Shown: positions 8,061-18,175 of the stretch, piece by piece | How the letters are laid out: every line of letters starts with the position of its first letter | Numbering within the stretch: position 1 is the stretch's first letter | Assembly: GCF_023206395.1 (NCBI RefSeq) | Contig: NZ_CP066149.1 | Coordinates: 2,294,001-2,358,000, forward strand | Origin: Vibrio sp. ED004 | GTDB lineage: Bacteria > Pseudomonadota > Gammaproteobacteria > Enterobacterales > Vibrionaceae | Direction of reading: 5' to 3' | Length of the DNA: 64,000 nt | Translations under genes and position numbers: made by a program | Notes under the pieces: generated by a model | Told to the model about the DNA's origin: nothing | Databases searched by the model: none | Seen by the model: only the letters and a program-made list of their open reading frames with translations

Positions 8061-8927
8061 ATGACAGATAACAAAACCTTGCTCACAGAGAGCCCAACTC
8101 TCTACATTGTGCCAACCCCAATCGGAAATTTGGGAGATATCACTCAAAGAGCAATTGAAATTTTATCAAGTGTCGATGTTATTGCAGCCGAAGACACACG
8201 CCACACGGGTAAGCTGCTTGCTCACTTCAATATATCAACCAGAACGTTCGCTTTACATGATCATAATGAACAAACTAAAGCGCAAGTTCTAGTCGAAAGG
8301 TTATTAGAAGGTCAGTCTATCGCATTAGTCTCTGATGCGGGTACACCTTTAATCAGTGACCCAGGTTACCATCTTGTATCACAATGTCGTCAAGCGGGTG
8401 TGAGAGTTGTGCCACTTCCTGGTGCTTGTGCAGTGATTACGGCGTTGAGTGCGTCTGGTTTACCGTCTGATCGTTTCAGCTTTGAAGGCTTTTTACCGCC
8501 AAAGAGCAAAGGTCGTAAAGATAAGTTCCTAGAGATCGCGAAAGCAGAACGCACGTGTATCTTCTACGAATCACCACACCGCATTTCTGACTCTCTACAA
8601 GACATGCTTGAGATCTTAGGCCCAGACCGCGAAGTGGTATTGGCGCGTGAGCTGACTAAGACCTTCGAAACCATTCAAGGATTGCCATTGGGTGAGCTTA
8701 TTGAGTGGATTGAAGAAGATTCGAACCGTAAGCGCGGTGAGATGGTGTTACTGATTCATGGTCACCGTGAAGAAGCGAGTACAGAACTGCCAGACGAAGC
8801 GACTCGTACGCTGGGTATCCTAACCAAAGAGTTACCTCTTAAAAAAGCGGCGGCAATGACTGCAGAAATCTACAACCTGAAAAAGAACGCGTTATACAAG
8901 TGGGGCCTTGAGCACCTAGATGGTTAA
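8061..8927 (+). CDS. rsmI: 16S rRNA (cytidine(1402)-2'-O)-methyltransferase RsmI
   Basis: RsmI methylates the ribose 2'-O of C1402 in 16S rRNA, complementing the N4 methylation of the same base by RsmH, whose gene lies about 870 bases downstream. The 288-residue protein has the tetrapyrrole methylase fold: [15 protein letters not shown] near residues 14-28, [12 protein letters not shown] near 42-53 and [13 protein letters not shown] near 92-104 (SAM-binding region). It is followed by its own terminator and then rnpB. Confidence 0.95.
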   Translation: MTDNKTLLTESPTLYIVPTPIGNLGDITQRAIEILSSVDVIAAEDTRHTGKLLAHFNISTRTFALHDHNEQTKAQVLVERLLEGQSIALVSDAGTPLISDPGYHLVSQCRQAGVRVVPLPGACAVITALSASGLPSDRFSFEGFLPPKSKGRKDKFLEIAKAERTCIFYESPHRISDSLQDMLEILGPDREVVLARELTKTFETIQGLPLGELIEWIEEDSNRKRGEMVLLIHGHREEASTELPDEATRTLGILTKELPLKKAAAMTAEIYNLKKNALYKWGLEHLDG

Positions 8928-8995
8928 CGCTGAATAACTATATAACTAAATAGTCGCTCAGTGGATAAGTTGCCAGAGCGCTATTTCAAAGCTTG

Positions 8996-9034
8996 TGAGG
9001 AATGAGGGTAGTCCCTTCATTCCTCTTTTTTTGT
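8996..9034 (+). terminator. Intrinsic terminator after rsmI
   Basis: GAGGAATGAGGG pairs with CCCTTCATTCCTC (one bulged base), followed by a run of seven Ts. It insulates rsmI from rnpB. Confidence 0.88.
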
Positions 9035-9093
9035 CTGGATTGTGTGAAATTCATGCGTTTACTTAGCGGTTTGCAGCATATTTGTGATCTCGC

Positions 9094-9120
9094 TAGACAC
9101 TGCACTCTAATCTCTATACA
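9094..9120 (+). promoter_or_regulatory. Predicted promoter of rnpB
   Basis: TAGACA (9094-9099) and TATACA (9115-9120) are 15 bases apart, slightly short for sigma-70, and end 10 bases before the inferred RNase P RNA 5' end at 9131. Position relative to the RNA supports it more than sequence does. Confidence 0.45.
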
Positions 9121-9130
9121 ATCCGCCCTC

Positions 9131-9570
9131 GGAGTTGAACGGGTAATCGCTGCTTTGCTGATGTCCTTCGGGAGACTGACGTTGAGGTCCTTCGGGAAAC
9201 TGACGTTGAAGTCCTTCGGGAGACTGGCAGAGGGGAGGAACGTCCGGGCTCCATAGAGCAGGGTGCCAGATAACGTCTGGGGGGCGCGAGCCCACGACAA
9301 GTGCAGCAGAGAGAAGACCGCCGATGGCCTCATTTCTTCGGAAGAGGCACAGGTAAGGCTGAAAGGGTGCGGTAAGAGCGCACCGTGCGACTGGCAACAG
9401 TTCGTAGCAAGGTAAACTCCACCCGGAGCAAGATCAAATAGGCCCTCACATTGCGTTGCTCGCGTATGGGGGCGGGTAGATTGCTTGAGCCTGTGAGCGA
9501 TTGCAGGCCTAGACGAATGGTTACCGCCGCGCAAGCGGAACAGAACCCGGCGTATGTGTCAACTCCACCT
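9131..9570 (+). ncRNA. rnpB: RNase P RNA (bacterial type A)
   Basis: This is the catalytic RNA of ribonuclease P, which matures tRNA 5' ends with RnpA. Highly conserved blocks are present: GAGGAACGTCCGGGCTCC (P4 and CR-I region), AGAGAAGACCGCCGATGGCC, GGTAAGGCTGAAAGGGTGCG, GTAAACTCCACCCGGAGCAA and GAACCCGGCGTAT. The ends were set by helix P1, GGAGTTGA (9131-9138) pairing with TCAACTCC (9559-9566). At about 440 nt it is longer than the E. coli RNA (377 nt), partly because the P3 arm holds three 24-nt modules with UUCG loops (9163-9230). ORFs predicted across it on both strands are spurious. Confidence 0.96.
9163..9230 (+). repeat. 24-nt tandem repeat inside the rnpB P3 arm
   Basis: Three copies of GTCCTTCGGGAGACTGACG begin at 9163, 9187 and 9211, an exact 24-base period. 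The second has one change (GGAAAC), and the last is cut off after 20 bases by the P3 closing strand (GGCAG). Each can form a UCC-UUCG-GGA mini-hairpin. E. coli has a single such hairpin in P3. Confidence 0.9.
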
Positions 9571-9578
9571 ATCTAAAG

Positions 9579-9616
9579 AACCCATCATTACTTAACGGTA
9601 GTGATGGGTTTTTTGC
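9579..9616 (+). terminator. Intrinsic terminator of rnpB
   Basis: ACCCATCATTAC pairs with GTAGTGATGGGT (one G-U pair) around TTAACG, then TTTTTT. It lies just after the RNase P RNA 3' end. Confidence 0.9.
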
Positions 9617-9673
9617 TTTATATTGACGTAAATTATTTAGATTTCCTTAGAATCCTTCATCCTGATATGAGCT

Positions 9674-9701
9674 TGGGTCAAAAATTCCCAAAGCCTATAC
9701 A
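9674..9701 (+). promoter_or_regulatory. Candidate promoter at the head of the division cluster
   Basis: TTGGGT (9674-9679) and TATACA (9696-9701) are 16 bases apart, about 100 bases before rsmH. The triple TGGGN repeats expected for an MraZ-controlled promoter are not seen, in keeping with the absence of mraZ here. Weak prediction. Confidence 0.35.
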
Positions 9702-9798
9702 CAATATGGTGGAGATACAGCGCGAAATCAGTACACTAAAACGTTAACAGAACAAATTATTGCCGAACTATTGGCTCAATCCACTCACTGAGAAGACT

Positions 9799-10749
9799 AT
9801 GACAGAAGCATTCAAACATATTTCAGTATTGCTTAACGAATCTATTGACGGACTTGCGATCAAACCTGACGGTACTTACATCGATGGTACTTTTGGCCGT
9901 GGTGGTCACAGCCGTACAATCCTGTCTAAACTGGGCGAGAATGGACGACTCTTTAGTATCGACCGCGATCCACAAGCGATTGCAGAAGCGCAAAAGATTG
10001 ATGATCCTCGTTTTACTATTATTCACGGCCCTTTCTCAGGTATGGCTGAATATGCAGAGCGTTACGACTTAGTCGGTCAAGTGGATGGCGTTTTACTGGA
10101 TTTAGGTGTTTCTTCACCACAGTTAGATGACGCTGAGCGTGGCTTTAGCTTTATGAAAGATGGCCCGCTTGATATGCGTATGGATCCAACGTCAGGCATC
10201 CCTGTTTCTCAGTGGTTAGTTGAAGCAGACCTAGATGACATCACATGGGTTATTCGTGAGTTCGGTGAAGATAAACACGCTCGCCGTATCGCGAAAGGCA
10301 TCATTGCTTATCAAGAAAACGAAGAGAACGAACCGCTAACGCGTACTGGCCAGTTGGCTAAGTTGATCTCTGATGTAGCACCAAAAAGCTTCAAAGAGAA
10401 AAAGCACCCAGCGACACGTGCTTTCCAAGCATTCCGCATTTACATCAACAGTGAACTTGAAGAGATTGATACAGCACTAAAAGGCGCGGCAAGCATTCTT
10501 GCTCCAGAAGGCCGTTTGTCTGTTATCAGCTTCCACTCACTTGAAGACCGTATGGTGAAACGCTTTATCCGTAAAGAGAGCCAAGGCCCTCAAGTTCCAC
10601 ACGGCTTGCCTTTGACTGAAGAGCAGATCAAAGCGCTAGGCAGTGCAGATCTTAAGCCAGTAGGTAAAGCGATCAAACCATCGAAAGGCGAAGTGGATGA
10701 GAATACTCGTTCACGTAGCTCAGTATTACGAATCGCAGAAAAGCTATAG
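9799..10749 (+). CDS. rsmH: 16S rRNA (cytosine(1402)-N(4))-methyltransferase RsmH (MraW)
   Basis: RsmH methylates N4 of C1402 in 16S rRNA and is by position the first gene of the dcw cluster. The 316-residue product has the SAM-binding loop [10 protein letters not shown] near residues 29-38 and the family blocks [14 protein letters not shown] and SFHSLEDR. I chose ATG 9799 ([12 protein letters not shown]) because it aligns with the E. coli N-terminus and length (313); an in-frame TTG at 9760 would add 13 unsupported residues. No mraZ precedes it. The stop is three bases before ftsL. Confidence 0.95.
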   Translation: MTEAFKHISVLLNESIDGLAIKPDGTYIDGTFGRGGHSRTILSKLGENGRLFSIDRDPQAIAEAQKIDDPRFTIIHGPFSGMAEYAERYDLVGQVDGVLLDLGVSSPQLDDAERGFSFMKDGPLDMRMDPTSGIPVSQWLVEADLDDITWVIREFGEDKHARRIAKGIIAYQENEENEPLTRTGQLAKLISDVAPKSFKEKKHPATRAFQAFRIYINSELEEIDTALKGAASILAPEGRLSVISFHSLEDRMVKRFIRKESQGPQVPHGLPLTEEQIKALGSADLKPVGKAIKPSKGEVDENTRSRSSVLRIAEKL

Positions 10750-10752
10750 TCA

Positions 10753-11070
10753 ATGAAGACCTCCAAACCAAACTTAGCCAAGATAATATTTTTTGATTTG
10801 ATCTCCGCGGGCAAGGTCCCATTGGTGCTTCTTATCTGTATCTTTGCGAGTGCGATGGGGGTCGTTCTTACGACACATATGTCACGTCAGGCTATTACGC
10901 AAAAAGATATGGCATTAGTGGAGCGAGAACAGCTTGATGATGAGTGGCGAAATTTAATGCTTGAAGAGACGGCTTTGGCTGAACACAGCCGCGTTCAAGC
11001 ATCGGCAAAACGAGAGCTAGACATGAAACGTCCAGACTCTGACAAAGAAGTTGTGATCACACTGAAATGA
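10753..11070 (+). CDS. ftsL: Cell division protein FtsL
   Basis: FtsL is a bitopic inner membrane protein that forms the FtsQLB complex and activates FtsWI septal peptidoglycan synthesis. The 105-residue product has a short cytoplasmic tail, a single membrane helix (about 21-38) and a periplasmic coiled-coil region rich in Glu and Leu (about 48-85). Sequence conservation in this family is low, so identity comes mainly from size, topology and position between rsmH and ftsI. It overlaps ftsI by four bases (ATGA). Confidence 0.92.
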   Translation: MKTSKPNLAKIIFFDLISAGKVPLVLLICIFASAMGVVLTTHMSRQAITQKDMALVEREQLDDEWRNLMLEETALAEHSRVQASAKRELDMKRPDSDKEVVITLK

Positions 11071-12824
11071 CCGGTAAAAAGGAAAAAGCAGCCGCGAAAA
11101 CCGTTAAGAAATCAACGAAAGAGCGTGTGAAGAGCGAAAAGGATTCGGATCCCATTCTGATTAAATGGCGTTTTAACGTTGTTATTGCTTTCGTGTTTCT
11201 TGCCTTTGCTGCACTCGTAGGTCGTGTGGCTTACATCCAAATCATTGAACCAGATAACTTAATTCGTCAGGGCGACCTTCGCTCGGTACGTGTCAAAGCT
11301 ATTCCTTCCGCTCGCGGTATTATCTCTGACCGCAATGGCGAACCGCTTGCCGTCAGTGTTCCGGTAGAAGCGGTATGGGCCGATCCTAAGACCATTTTCG
11401 ATAAAAATGGCATGGCTCAGATTGATCGTTGGTATGCGCTAGCCGATGTACTTGGTCTAGAACGTCAATCGATGATCGATAAGATCTCTAGCAACAAATC
11501 CCGTCGATTTATTTACCTGCAAAGACAAGTTAGCCCTGCAATGGCTAAGTATATTCGTGAGCTAAAGCTAGTGGGCGTTGGCCTTAAAGCTGAATCTCGA
11601 CGTTACTACCCAGCAGGCGAAGTCAGTGCGCACCTTATTGGTGTGACCGGAATAGATGGTCACGGCCTAGAAGGCGTTGAGCGCAGCTATGATAAATGGC
11701 TAACGGGCGAGGCGGGTAAGCGAACTATCCGTAAAGACCGTTACGGGCGTGTTGTTGAAAACATTGCTCTAGAAGAGCGTGAAGAGGGTAAGCCTCTTGA
11801 ATTAACGATCGATCAACGATTACAAGCCATTGCGTATCGAGCAATTAAGCAGGCCGTGGCCGATCATAAGGCGACTTCTGGCTCTGCGATTTTATTAGAT
11901 GTAAAAACCGGTGCCGTGTTGGCTATGGTTAATGCCCCTTCATACAACCCGAACAATCGTGCTGACTTACAAAGTTTTAAAATGCGTAACCGCGTGCTGA
12001 CCGATGCGATGGAGCCCGGCTCTACAGTAAAACCGTTTGTGGTTTTGGCAGCCTTAGAGAACGGTACCGCAGACCCAGATATCGTTATTGATACTGGCAA
12101 CGGCATTATGCAGATCGGTGGTAGCCGTGTACGAGACTCTTCTAAAGTGGGTAAGGCTGACTTGGCTTTGATCCTCAAGAAGTCGAGTAACATCGGTGTG
12201 GCGAAATTGGCACTTAACATGCCACTTGAAGCCTTGCTTGGAATGTATAGCTCAGTTGGTTTGGGTGAGATGTCTGGTCTGAACTTAATCGGTGAAACCA
12301 GTGGTATTTTCCCGAATCGACGTCGTTGGTCTAAGTTTGAAATTGCTACCTTATCATTCGGTTATGGCTTGTCAGTGACGCCGATGCAGTTGGCGCATGC
12401 TTATGCGACGTTGGCAAACAAAGGCATGTATGAACCAATTCATATTATTAAGAGTAACGACCAAGACTTTTCTAAGCAGATCATCAAGCGCGAGAACGCG
12501 GAATTGGTTTTGAATATGCTAGAAGGCGTAACCCAAAAAGGCGGTACGGCAACAAGAGCTGCGGTACCAGGTTACCGAGTAGCAGCCAAAACGGGTACAT
12601 CTCGTAAGGCTGAAGCGGGCGGATACAGTGATGAATACATTGCGATTACCGCTGGTTTTGCCCCAGTTAGTGACCCAAGAGTCGCGCTGGTTGTTGTGGT
12701 CAACGAACCTCAAGGCGACCTTTACTATGGCGGTTCCGTCGCTGCCCCCGTTTTTTCTGAAATCATGAAGGGTGCACTGCAAATACTTAATGTCCCTGCT
12801 GATGAAAACAAGTTTCAAGAATAG
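11067..12824 (+). CDS. ftsI: Septal peptidoglycan transpeptidase FtsI (PBP3)
   Basis: FtsI is the class B penicillin-binding protein that crosslinks septal peptidoglycan with FtsW. The 585-residue protein has a basic cytoplasmic start, one membrane helix (about 36-56), a pedestal domain (about 70-240) and a transpeptidase domain. The active-site motifs are intact: STVK with nucleophile S319, SSN at 373-375 and KTGT at 508-511. The start codon overlaps ftsL. murE follows after 18 bases. Confidence 0.97.
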   Translation: MTGKKEKAAAKTVKKSTKERVKSEKDSDPILIKWRFNVVIAFVFLAFAALVGRVAYIQIIEPDNLIRQGDLRSVRVKAIPSARGIISDRNGEPLAVSVPVEAVWADPKTIFDKNGMAQIDRWYALADVLGLERQSMIDKISSNKSRRFIYLQRQVSPAMAKYIRELKLVGVGLKAESRRYYPAGEVSAHLIGVTGIDGHGLEGVERSYDKWLTGEAGKRTIRKDRYGRVVENIALEEREEGKPLELTIDQRLQAIAYRAIKQAVADHKATSGSAILLDVKTGAVLAMVNAPSYNPNNRADLQSFKMRNRVLTDAMEPGSTVKPFVVLAALENGTADPDIVIDTGNGIMQIGGSRVRDSSKVGKADLALILKKSSNIGVAKLALNMPLEALLGMYSSVGLGEMSGLNLIGETSGIFPNRRRWSKFEIATLSFGYGLSVTPMQLAHAYATLANKGMYEPIHIIKSNDQDFSKQIIKRENAELVLNMLEGVTQKGGTATRAAVPGYRVAAKTGTSRKAEAGGYSDEYIAITAGFAPVSDPRVALVVVVNEPQGDLYYGGSVAAPVFSEIMKGALQILNVPADENKFQE

Positions 12825-12842
12825 AGCTAATCAGGATTCAAT

Positions 12843-14327
12843 ATGAGTAATAGCCTCACGCTGTCATCTTTACTTTCTCCTTGGGGAGACTTCAGTTCTT
12901 CTGAGCTAGATGCGATTGCTGTTGAGCAGTTGGAGTTGGATAGCCGTGCGATCAAGGACGGTGATATCTTTGTTGCCATTGTAGGGCATGCCATTGATGG
13001 TCGTCGCTTTATCGACAAAGCCGTCGCTCAAGGTGCGAAAGCCGTTATTGCACAGGCTAGTGATGACAAAGCTCATGGCTTGGTTGAGTGGTTAAATGCA
13101 GTTCCTGTTGTTTATGTAGCAGAGCTAAATTCAATTCTCTCTGAACTGGCTGGCCGAGTTTATTCTTCTCAAGCGACCAATCTGATTGGCGTTACAGGGA
13201 CCAATGGCAAAACCACTATCACTCAATTGATTGCTCAATGGCTTGATCTCGTTGGTCAACGCTCTGCGGTAATGGGCACTACAGGTAATGGCTTCTTAGA
13301 TAATCTAAAAACAGCAACTAACACCACAGGCAGCGCGATTGAAATACAGCGCACACTGAGTGAGTTGGCTGAAGAAAACGCCGTTTATACCGCGATGGAA
13401 ATCTCTTCTCATGGTTTGGTTCAAGGCCGAGTAAAAGCGTTGGATTTTGAGGTTGGTGTCTTTACTAACCTGAGCCGTGATCACCTTGATTACCACGGCA
13501 CGATGGAAGAGTACGCATTGGCTAAGAAAAGCCTGTTTACTCAACACAAATGCAAACATGCAGTGATCAATGTGGATGATGAGGTCGGCAAAGCGTGGAT
13601 GCCAGACTTGTCCAATGCGATAGCGGTTTCATTGCTTCCGTTGTCTGGTTACCAACAGTCGGTGTGGGCCTCTGATGTCGCTTATGCAGAAACAGGTATT
13701 CAGATGTCTTTTGATGGTAGTTGGGGGCAAGGCCAGCTTTCGGTTCCTTTAATTGGTCAGTTCAACGCATCAAATGTATTGGTTGCTTTCGCGACTCTGC
13801 TTTCATTAGGCATCGACAAGCAAATCTTGGTCGACACAGCACCTCAACTGCAACCTGTGATTGGCCGCATGGAACTGTTCCAAGTTCCGAGCAAAGCAAA
13901 AGTCGTTGTCGATTACGCGCACACGCCAGATGCTCTAGAAAAAGCATTGGCGGCACTACGAGTTCACTGCTCTGGAAAACTATGGGCAATCTTTGGCTGC
14001 GGTGGTGATAGAGATACCGGCAAGCGCCCAATGATGGCGGTAACGGCTGAGCAGTTTGCCGACAAAATTATTATTTCAGATGACAATCCTCGCAGCGAAG
14101 ATCCTGCTTTGATTGTTAAAGACATGCTAGCTGGCTTAAGCGAACCTGAATCTGCATTCGTCGAGCACGATCGCTATCAAGCGGTTAAGTTTGCCCTAGA
14201 ACAGGCTGGTAGTAATGACATTATTCTTTTGGCTGGTAAAGGCCATGAGGATTACCAAGTATTGAAAGACAAAACGATCCATTACTCAGATCGCGAGTCT
14301 GCGCTACAACTTTTAGGTATTTCATAA
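12843..14327 (+). CDS. murE: UDP-N-acetylmuramoyl-L-alanyl-D-glutamate--2,6-diaminopimelate ligase
   Basis: MurE adds meso-diaminopimelate to the UDP-MurNAc dipeptide in the cytoplasm. The 494-residue protein has the Mur ligase ATP-binding loop [10 protein letters not shown] (116-125) and the DNPR motif (414-417) that marks diaminopimelate rather than lysine specificity, as expected for a Gram-negative cell. The last base of its TAA is the first base of murF's ATG. Confidence 0.97.
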   Translation: MSNSLTLSSLLSPWGDFSSSELDAIAVEQLELDSRAIKDGDIFVAIVGHAIDGRRFIDKAVAQGAKAVIAQASDDKAHGLVEWLNAVPVVYVAELNSILSELAGRVYSSQATNLIGVTGTNGKTTITQLIAQWLDLVGQRSAVMGTTGNGFLDNLKTATNTTGSAIEIQRTLSELAEENAVYTAMEISSHGLVQGRVKALDFEVGVFTNLSRDHLDYHGTMEEYALAKKSLFTQHKCKHAVINVDDEVGKAWMPDLSNAIAVSLLPLSGYQQSVWASDVAYAETGIQMSFDGSWGQGQLSVPLIGQFNASNVLVAFATLLSLGIDKQILVDTAPQLQPVIGRMELFQVPSKAKVVVDYAHTPDALEKALAALRVHCSGKLWAIFGCGGDRDTGKRPMMAVTAEQFADKIIISDDNPRSEDPALIVKDMLAGLSEPESAFVEHDRYQAVKFALEQAGSNDIILLAGKGHEDYQVLKDKTIHYSDRESALQLLGIS

Positions 14328-15700
14328 TGATTGATGTATCACTCGAGCAGATCTGCTCAACGGTGAGCGGTCAGCTGATTGAGGCTGGCAAGTCGAGCAA
14401 TAGTGTTATTAATGCGGTTTCTACTGACACTCGCACTGTTGAAGAAGGTGCACTGTTTGTTGCTCTTGTTGGTGAACGTTTTGATGCGCATGACTTTTGT
14501 CATCAAGCGGTAGAGGCTAATGCGAGCGCGTTGTTAGTCGAACAAAAACTTGACCTAAATATTACTCAAGTTGTTGTTGAAGACACTAAACTTGCTTTAG
14601 GTCAGCTAAGTGCTTGGATTCACGAGCAATGTAATGTCCCAACTATGGCGATTACAGGTAGCTGCGGCAAGACGACCGTTAAAGAGATGGTCGCCAGTAT
14701 TCTACAACAACGTGGCAAGGTGCTGTTTACAGCGGGTAACTTCAATAATGATATTGGTGTACCGCTAACTCTGCTACGCAGTGAGCCAAGCGATGACTAT
14801 GCGGTGATCGAACTGGGCGCGAACCATATCGGTGAAATTGCTTACACCACTCACCTAGTGAAACCACAGGTTGCTTTGGTGAACAATGTTGCTGCGGCGC
14901 ACTTAGAAGGTTTTGGTTCTATCGATGGTGTTAAGCAAGCGAAAGGTGAAATCTTTCAGGGGCTTGCTGCCGGTGATACTGCTATTGTTAATCTAGAAAG
15001 CAACGGTGGTGATTTTTGGAATGACGTACTTGCAGATAAAAGCGTACTGACATTTTCAGAAAGCGACAGCAAGGCGGATTACTTTGCTAAGAATATTCGC
15101 ATTAATGAGCAGGGTGAAGCGTGCTTTGATATGCAGACTCCGCAAGGTGCAATGGCAGTCGAACTTGGCATTATTGGTCAGCACAACGTGGCAAATGCGT
15201 TGGCGGCTGCAGCGTTAAGCACTCAATTTGGTGCCACGCTTGAGGAAATAAAAAGCGGTTTAGCAAACCTTATCTCGGTTAAAGGTCGAGTTGAGGTTCA
15301 ACAATTAAGTCAGAATATCAAGCTGATAGATGACAGTTATAACGCCAGCGTACCTGCAATGAAGGCCGCAGCTAAATTGCTGTCGAGCTTCAAAGGTCAA
15401 CGTTGGTTGATTTTAGGCAATATGGCTGAATTAGGCGACGAAAGCCTTGCACTTCACCGTCAAGTCGGTGAATATGCTGCCCCATTCGCTTTTGAGCATG
15501 TACTCACTTACGGTGATGATACCAAGGTGATTAGTGAGGTCTGTAATGGGACTCACTTTGCAACGCATCAAGCGATGATCGCGCACATAGAGCAGCACTT
15601 AAGCTTGCCAGAAAACGCGTCACATACCTTGTTGGTAAAAGGCGCGAATAGTGCAGGAATGAGTAAAATAGCCGCTGCTTTAAAGGAGAACTTTTCATGA
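14327..15700 (+). CDS. murF: UDP-N-acetylmuramoyl-tripeptide--D-alanyl-D-alanine ligase
   Basis: MurF completes the UDP-MurNAc pentapeptide by adding D-Ala-D-Ala. The 457-residue protein has the P-loop TGSCGKTT (110-117) and the family segments [16 protein letters not shown] and [14 protein letters not shown]. The D-Ala-D-Ala it uses must come from a Ddl encoded elsewhere, because no ddl gene is in this cluster. It overlaps murE by one base and mraY by four. Confidence 0.97.
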   Translation: MIDVSLEQICSTVSGQLIEAGKSSNSVINAVSTDTRTVEEGALFVALVGERFDAHDFCHQAVEANASALLVEQKLDLNITQVVVEDTKLALGQLSAWIHEQCNVPTMAITGSCGKTTVKEMVASILQQRGKVLFTAGNFNNDIGVPLTLLRSEPSDDYAVIELGANHIGEIAYTTHLVKPQVALVNNVAAAHLEGFGSIDGVKQAKGEIFQGLAAGDTAIVNLESNGGDFWNDVLADKSVLTFSESDSKADYFAKNIRINEQGEACFDMQTPQGAMAVELGIIGQHNVANALAAAALSTQFGATLEEIKSGLANLISVKGRVEVQQLSQNIKLIDDSYNASVPAMKAAAKLLSSFKGQRWLILGNMAELGDESLALHRQVGEYAAPFAFEHVLTYGDDTKVISEVCNGTHFATHQAMIAHIEQHLSLPENASHTLLVKGANSAGMSKIAAALKENFS

Positions 15701-16779
15701 TAATTTGGCTTGCAGAGCTACTACAGCCACACTTTTCTTTCTTCCGTTTGTTCGAATACCTATCGTTTCGTGCAATCGCGAGTATTTTGACTGCTTTATG
15801 TCTGTCGCTGTGGATTGGACCTCGTTTAATTGAGCGTCTGCAAATGCTACAAATTGGCCAAGTTGTTCGTAATGACGGTCCAGAATCTCACTTCAGCAAA
15901 CGTGGTACGCCAACCATGGGTGGTGTGATGATCCTTGCTGCCATCATTATTACAGTATTGATGTGGGCTGATCTTTCCAACCCTTACGTTTGGGCTGTGT
16001 TGGTTGTGCTTGGTGGCTACGGTGCGGTTGGCTTTGTTGATGACTATCGTAAAGTTGTTCGTAAGAACACCGATGGCTTGATTGCGCGTTGGAAGTATTT
16101 CTGGCAATCAGCGATTGCATTGGTCGTGGCATTCGCTCTGTATGCTCACGGACACGACACCGCTGCAACGCAATTGGTTGTTCCTTTCTTCAAAGATGTG
16201 ATGCCACAGCTTGGTTTACTGTACATTGTACTAACTTACTTTGTTATTGTGGGTACCAGTAACGCGGTAAACCTAACGGATGGCTTAGATGGTTTGGCGA
16301 TCATGCCAACGGTTATGGTTGCGGCTGGCTTTGCTGTTATCGCTTGGGCGACGGGTAACGTTAACTTCGCGGCATACCTACACATTCCATACATCCCATA
16401 CACCTCTGAACTGGTTGTGGTATGTACTGCTATCGTGGGTGCTGGCCTTGGTTTCCTATGGTTTAACACTTACCCAGCACAAGTATTCATGGGCGATGTT
16501 GGCTCTTTAGCACTAGGTGGTGCACTGGGTGTGATTGCTGTGTTGGTTCGCCAAGAGTTGGTACTGGTTATCATGGGCGGTGTGTTTGTAATGGAGACCT
16601 TGTCAGTAATCCTGCAGGTGGGTTCTTACAAATTGCGTGGCCAGCGTATTTTCCGCATGGCGCCGATTCATCACCACTATGAGCTTAAAGGTTGGCCTGA
16701 ACCGCGCGTAATCGTGCGCTTCTGGATCATCTCAATGGTATTAGTACTGGTTGGCCTAGCGACACTAAAAGTTCGTTAA
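15697..16779 (+). CDS. mraY: Phospho-N-acetylmuramoyl-pentapeptide-transferase MraY
   Basis: MraY transfers phospho-MurNAc-pentapeptide to undecaprenyl phosphate, making lipid I at the cytoplasmic face of the inner membrane. The 360-residue protein has about ten membrane helices. Catalytic motifs are present: the DD pair at 115-116 ([10 protein letters not shown]), NLTDGLDGL at 192-200 and the HHH motif at 325-327 ([11 protein letters not shown]). The start overlaps murF (ATGA). Confidence 0.97.
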   Translation: MIIWLAELLQPHFSFFRLFEYLSFRAIASILTALCLSLWIGPRLIERLQMLQIGQVVRNDGPESHFSKRGTPTMGGVMILAAIIITVLMWADLSNPYVWAVLVVLGGYGAVGFVDDYRKVVRKNTDGLIARWKYFWQSAIALVVAFALYAHGHDTAATQLVVPFFKDVMPQLGLLYIVLTYFVIVGTSNAVNLTDGLDGLAIMPTVMVAAGFAVIAWATGNVNFAAYLHIPYIPYTSELVVVCTAIVGAGLGFLWFNTYPAQVFMGDVGSLALGGALGVIAVLVRQELVLVIMGGVFVMETLSVILQVGSYKLRGQRIFRMAPIHHHYELKGWPEPRVIVRFWIISMVLVLVGLATLKVR

Positions 16780-16787
16780 TCCTATGC

Positions 16788-16812
16788 GAGCCTCTGAGTA
16801 GAGGCTCTTTAA
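16788..16812 (+). promoter_or_regulatory. Hairpin between mraY and murD
   Basis: GAGCCTCT and AGAGGCTC form a perfect 8-bp stem around GAGT, followed by only TTTAAAA. It resembles a weak terminator or an RNA-processing or stabilising stem in the middle of the division operon, in one of its few real gaps. Confidence 0.5.
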
Positions 16813-16836
16813 AACTATTAAGAGCATCTTGTTTAA

Positions 16837-18153
16837 ATGGAACGTTGGCAAAATATTCAAAATGTAGTGGTTGTGGGGCTCGGTATTACCGGGCTCTCTG
16901 TCGTTAAACATCTCGTAAAATATCAACCTCACACTCATGTGAAGGTCATTGATACGCGAGAGCTACCACCGGGCAGAGAGTCTTTGCCTGAATCGGTAGA
17001 ACTGCATTCTGGAAGCTGGAATAGCCAATGGTTGGCTGAGGCTGATTTAGTGGTAGCTAACCCAGGTATCGCCTTAGCAACCCCTGAAATTCAAGACGTG
17101 CTTCAAGCAGGTACGCCTGTTGTCGGTGATATCGAGTTGTTTGGCTGGGCGGTGAATAAACCCGTCGTGGCGATCACTGGTTCAAATGGCAAGAGTACCG
17201 TGACGGATTTGACTGGTGTGCTTGCTAAAGCGGCAGGCCTTAACGTTGGTGTCGGTGGCAATATTGGTATTCCGGTTTTAGACCTTCTTGAACTTGATGC
17301 AGATTTATATGTGCTTGAGCTATCAAGCTTCCAGTTAGAGACCACATCGAATCTGAACCTTGCAGCGGCAGCCTTTTTGAACCTGTCTGAAGATCACATG
17401 GATCGCTATCAAGGCATGGCTGACTACCGCGAGGCTAAGTTAAGAATCTTCAATAACGCGCAGTGTGCGATTGTAAATCGCGAAGATAAAGAGACTAACC
17501 CAGACCACACAATGCCATTGGTGACATTTGGACTCGATGACCAAGAGTTTGGTGTATCAATTATTGATGGTACAGAATGGTTAATCGATAACGGTAAACC
17601 AGTACTTGCTACTCAAGATTTAACATTGGTTGGACGTCATAATGTGGCGAATGCGTTAGTCTCATTAGCCTTATTGAAGCAAGTTGGCATCGATTACAGT
17701 AAAAGCCTTGACGCTTTGAAAGCCTACAACGGTTTGACGCACCGCTGCCAAGTGGTGGCTGACAAGCGCGAAATCAAATGGGTTAACGATTCAAAAGCAA
17801 CCAACGTAGCGAGTACATTAGCGGCTCTGTCTGGTTTAGAATACAAAGGTACTTTGTATCTCTTGGTTGGCGGTGTTGGTAAAAGTGCTGACTTTAGCGA
17901 GCTTAAACCTGTATTGGCGCAACTAGATCGTGTTCAGTTGTGTTGCTTCGGTGAAGATGCTGCGCAATTTATGCCGCTGCATCCATCAGCACAAAAGTTC
18001 GAGACCATGCAGCAGATAATCGAATCTATCTCACCACAACTGGTTGCTGGAGATATGGTGATGCTGTCTCCTGCGTGCGCGAGCTTCGATCAATTTAATA
18101 ATTTCATGGCGAGAGGTGACGCGTTCACTGAACTTGCTCATGAGTTTGCCTAA
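16837..18153 (+). CDS. murD: UDP-N-acetylmuramoyl-L-alanine--D-glutamate ligase
   Basis: MurD adds D-glutamate to UDP-MurNAc-L-alanine. The 438-residue protein has the N-terminal Rossmann-like UDP-binding region ([11 protein letters not shown], 11-21), the ATP loop [10 protein letters not shown] (112-121) and the C-terminal ligase domain with the HRCQ and NDSKATN motifs. It starts 57 bases after mraY, a larger gap than elsewhere in the cluster. Confidence 0.96.
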   Translation: MERWQNIQNVVVVGLGITGLSVVKHLVKYQPHTHVKVIDTRELPPGRESLPESVELHSGSWNSQWLAEADLVVANPGIALATPEIQDVLQAGTPVVGDIELFGWAVNKPVVAITGSNGKSTVTDLTGVLAKAAGLNVGVGGNIGIPVLDLLELDADLYVLELSSFQLETTSNLNLAAAAFLNLSEDHMDRYQGMADYREAKLRIFNNAQCAIVNREDKETNPDHTMPLVTFGLDDQEFGVSIIDGTEWLIDNGKPVLATQDLTLVGRHNVANALVSLALLKQVGIDYSKSLDALKAYNGLTHRCQVVADKREIKWVNDSKATNVASTLAALSGLEYKGTLYLLVGGVGKSADFSELKPVLAQLDRVQLCCFGEDAAQFMPLHPSAQKFETMQQIIESISPQLVAGDMVMLSPACASFDQFNNFMARGDAFTELAHEFA

Positions 18154-18175
18154 CGTGTTGAAGGACTAACATTCA

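Noticed and set aside
8986..9534. A 182-codon minus-strand ORF and an 84-codon plus-strand ORF across the rsmI-rsmH gap
   Set aside because: They cover the RNase P RNA, whose conserved helices explain the sequence; the translated products are low-complexity reflections of the 24-nt repeat (FPKDLNVS).
9760..9798. N-terminal extension of RsmH from TTG 9760
   Set aside because: The extra 13 residues do not match the family, and ATG 9799 gives the right length.
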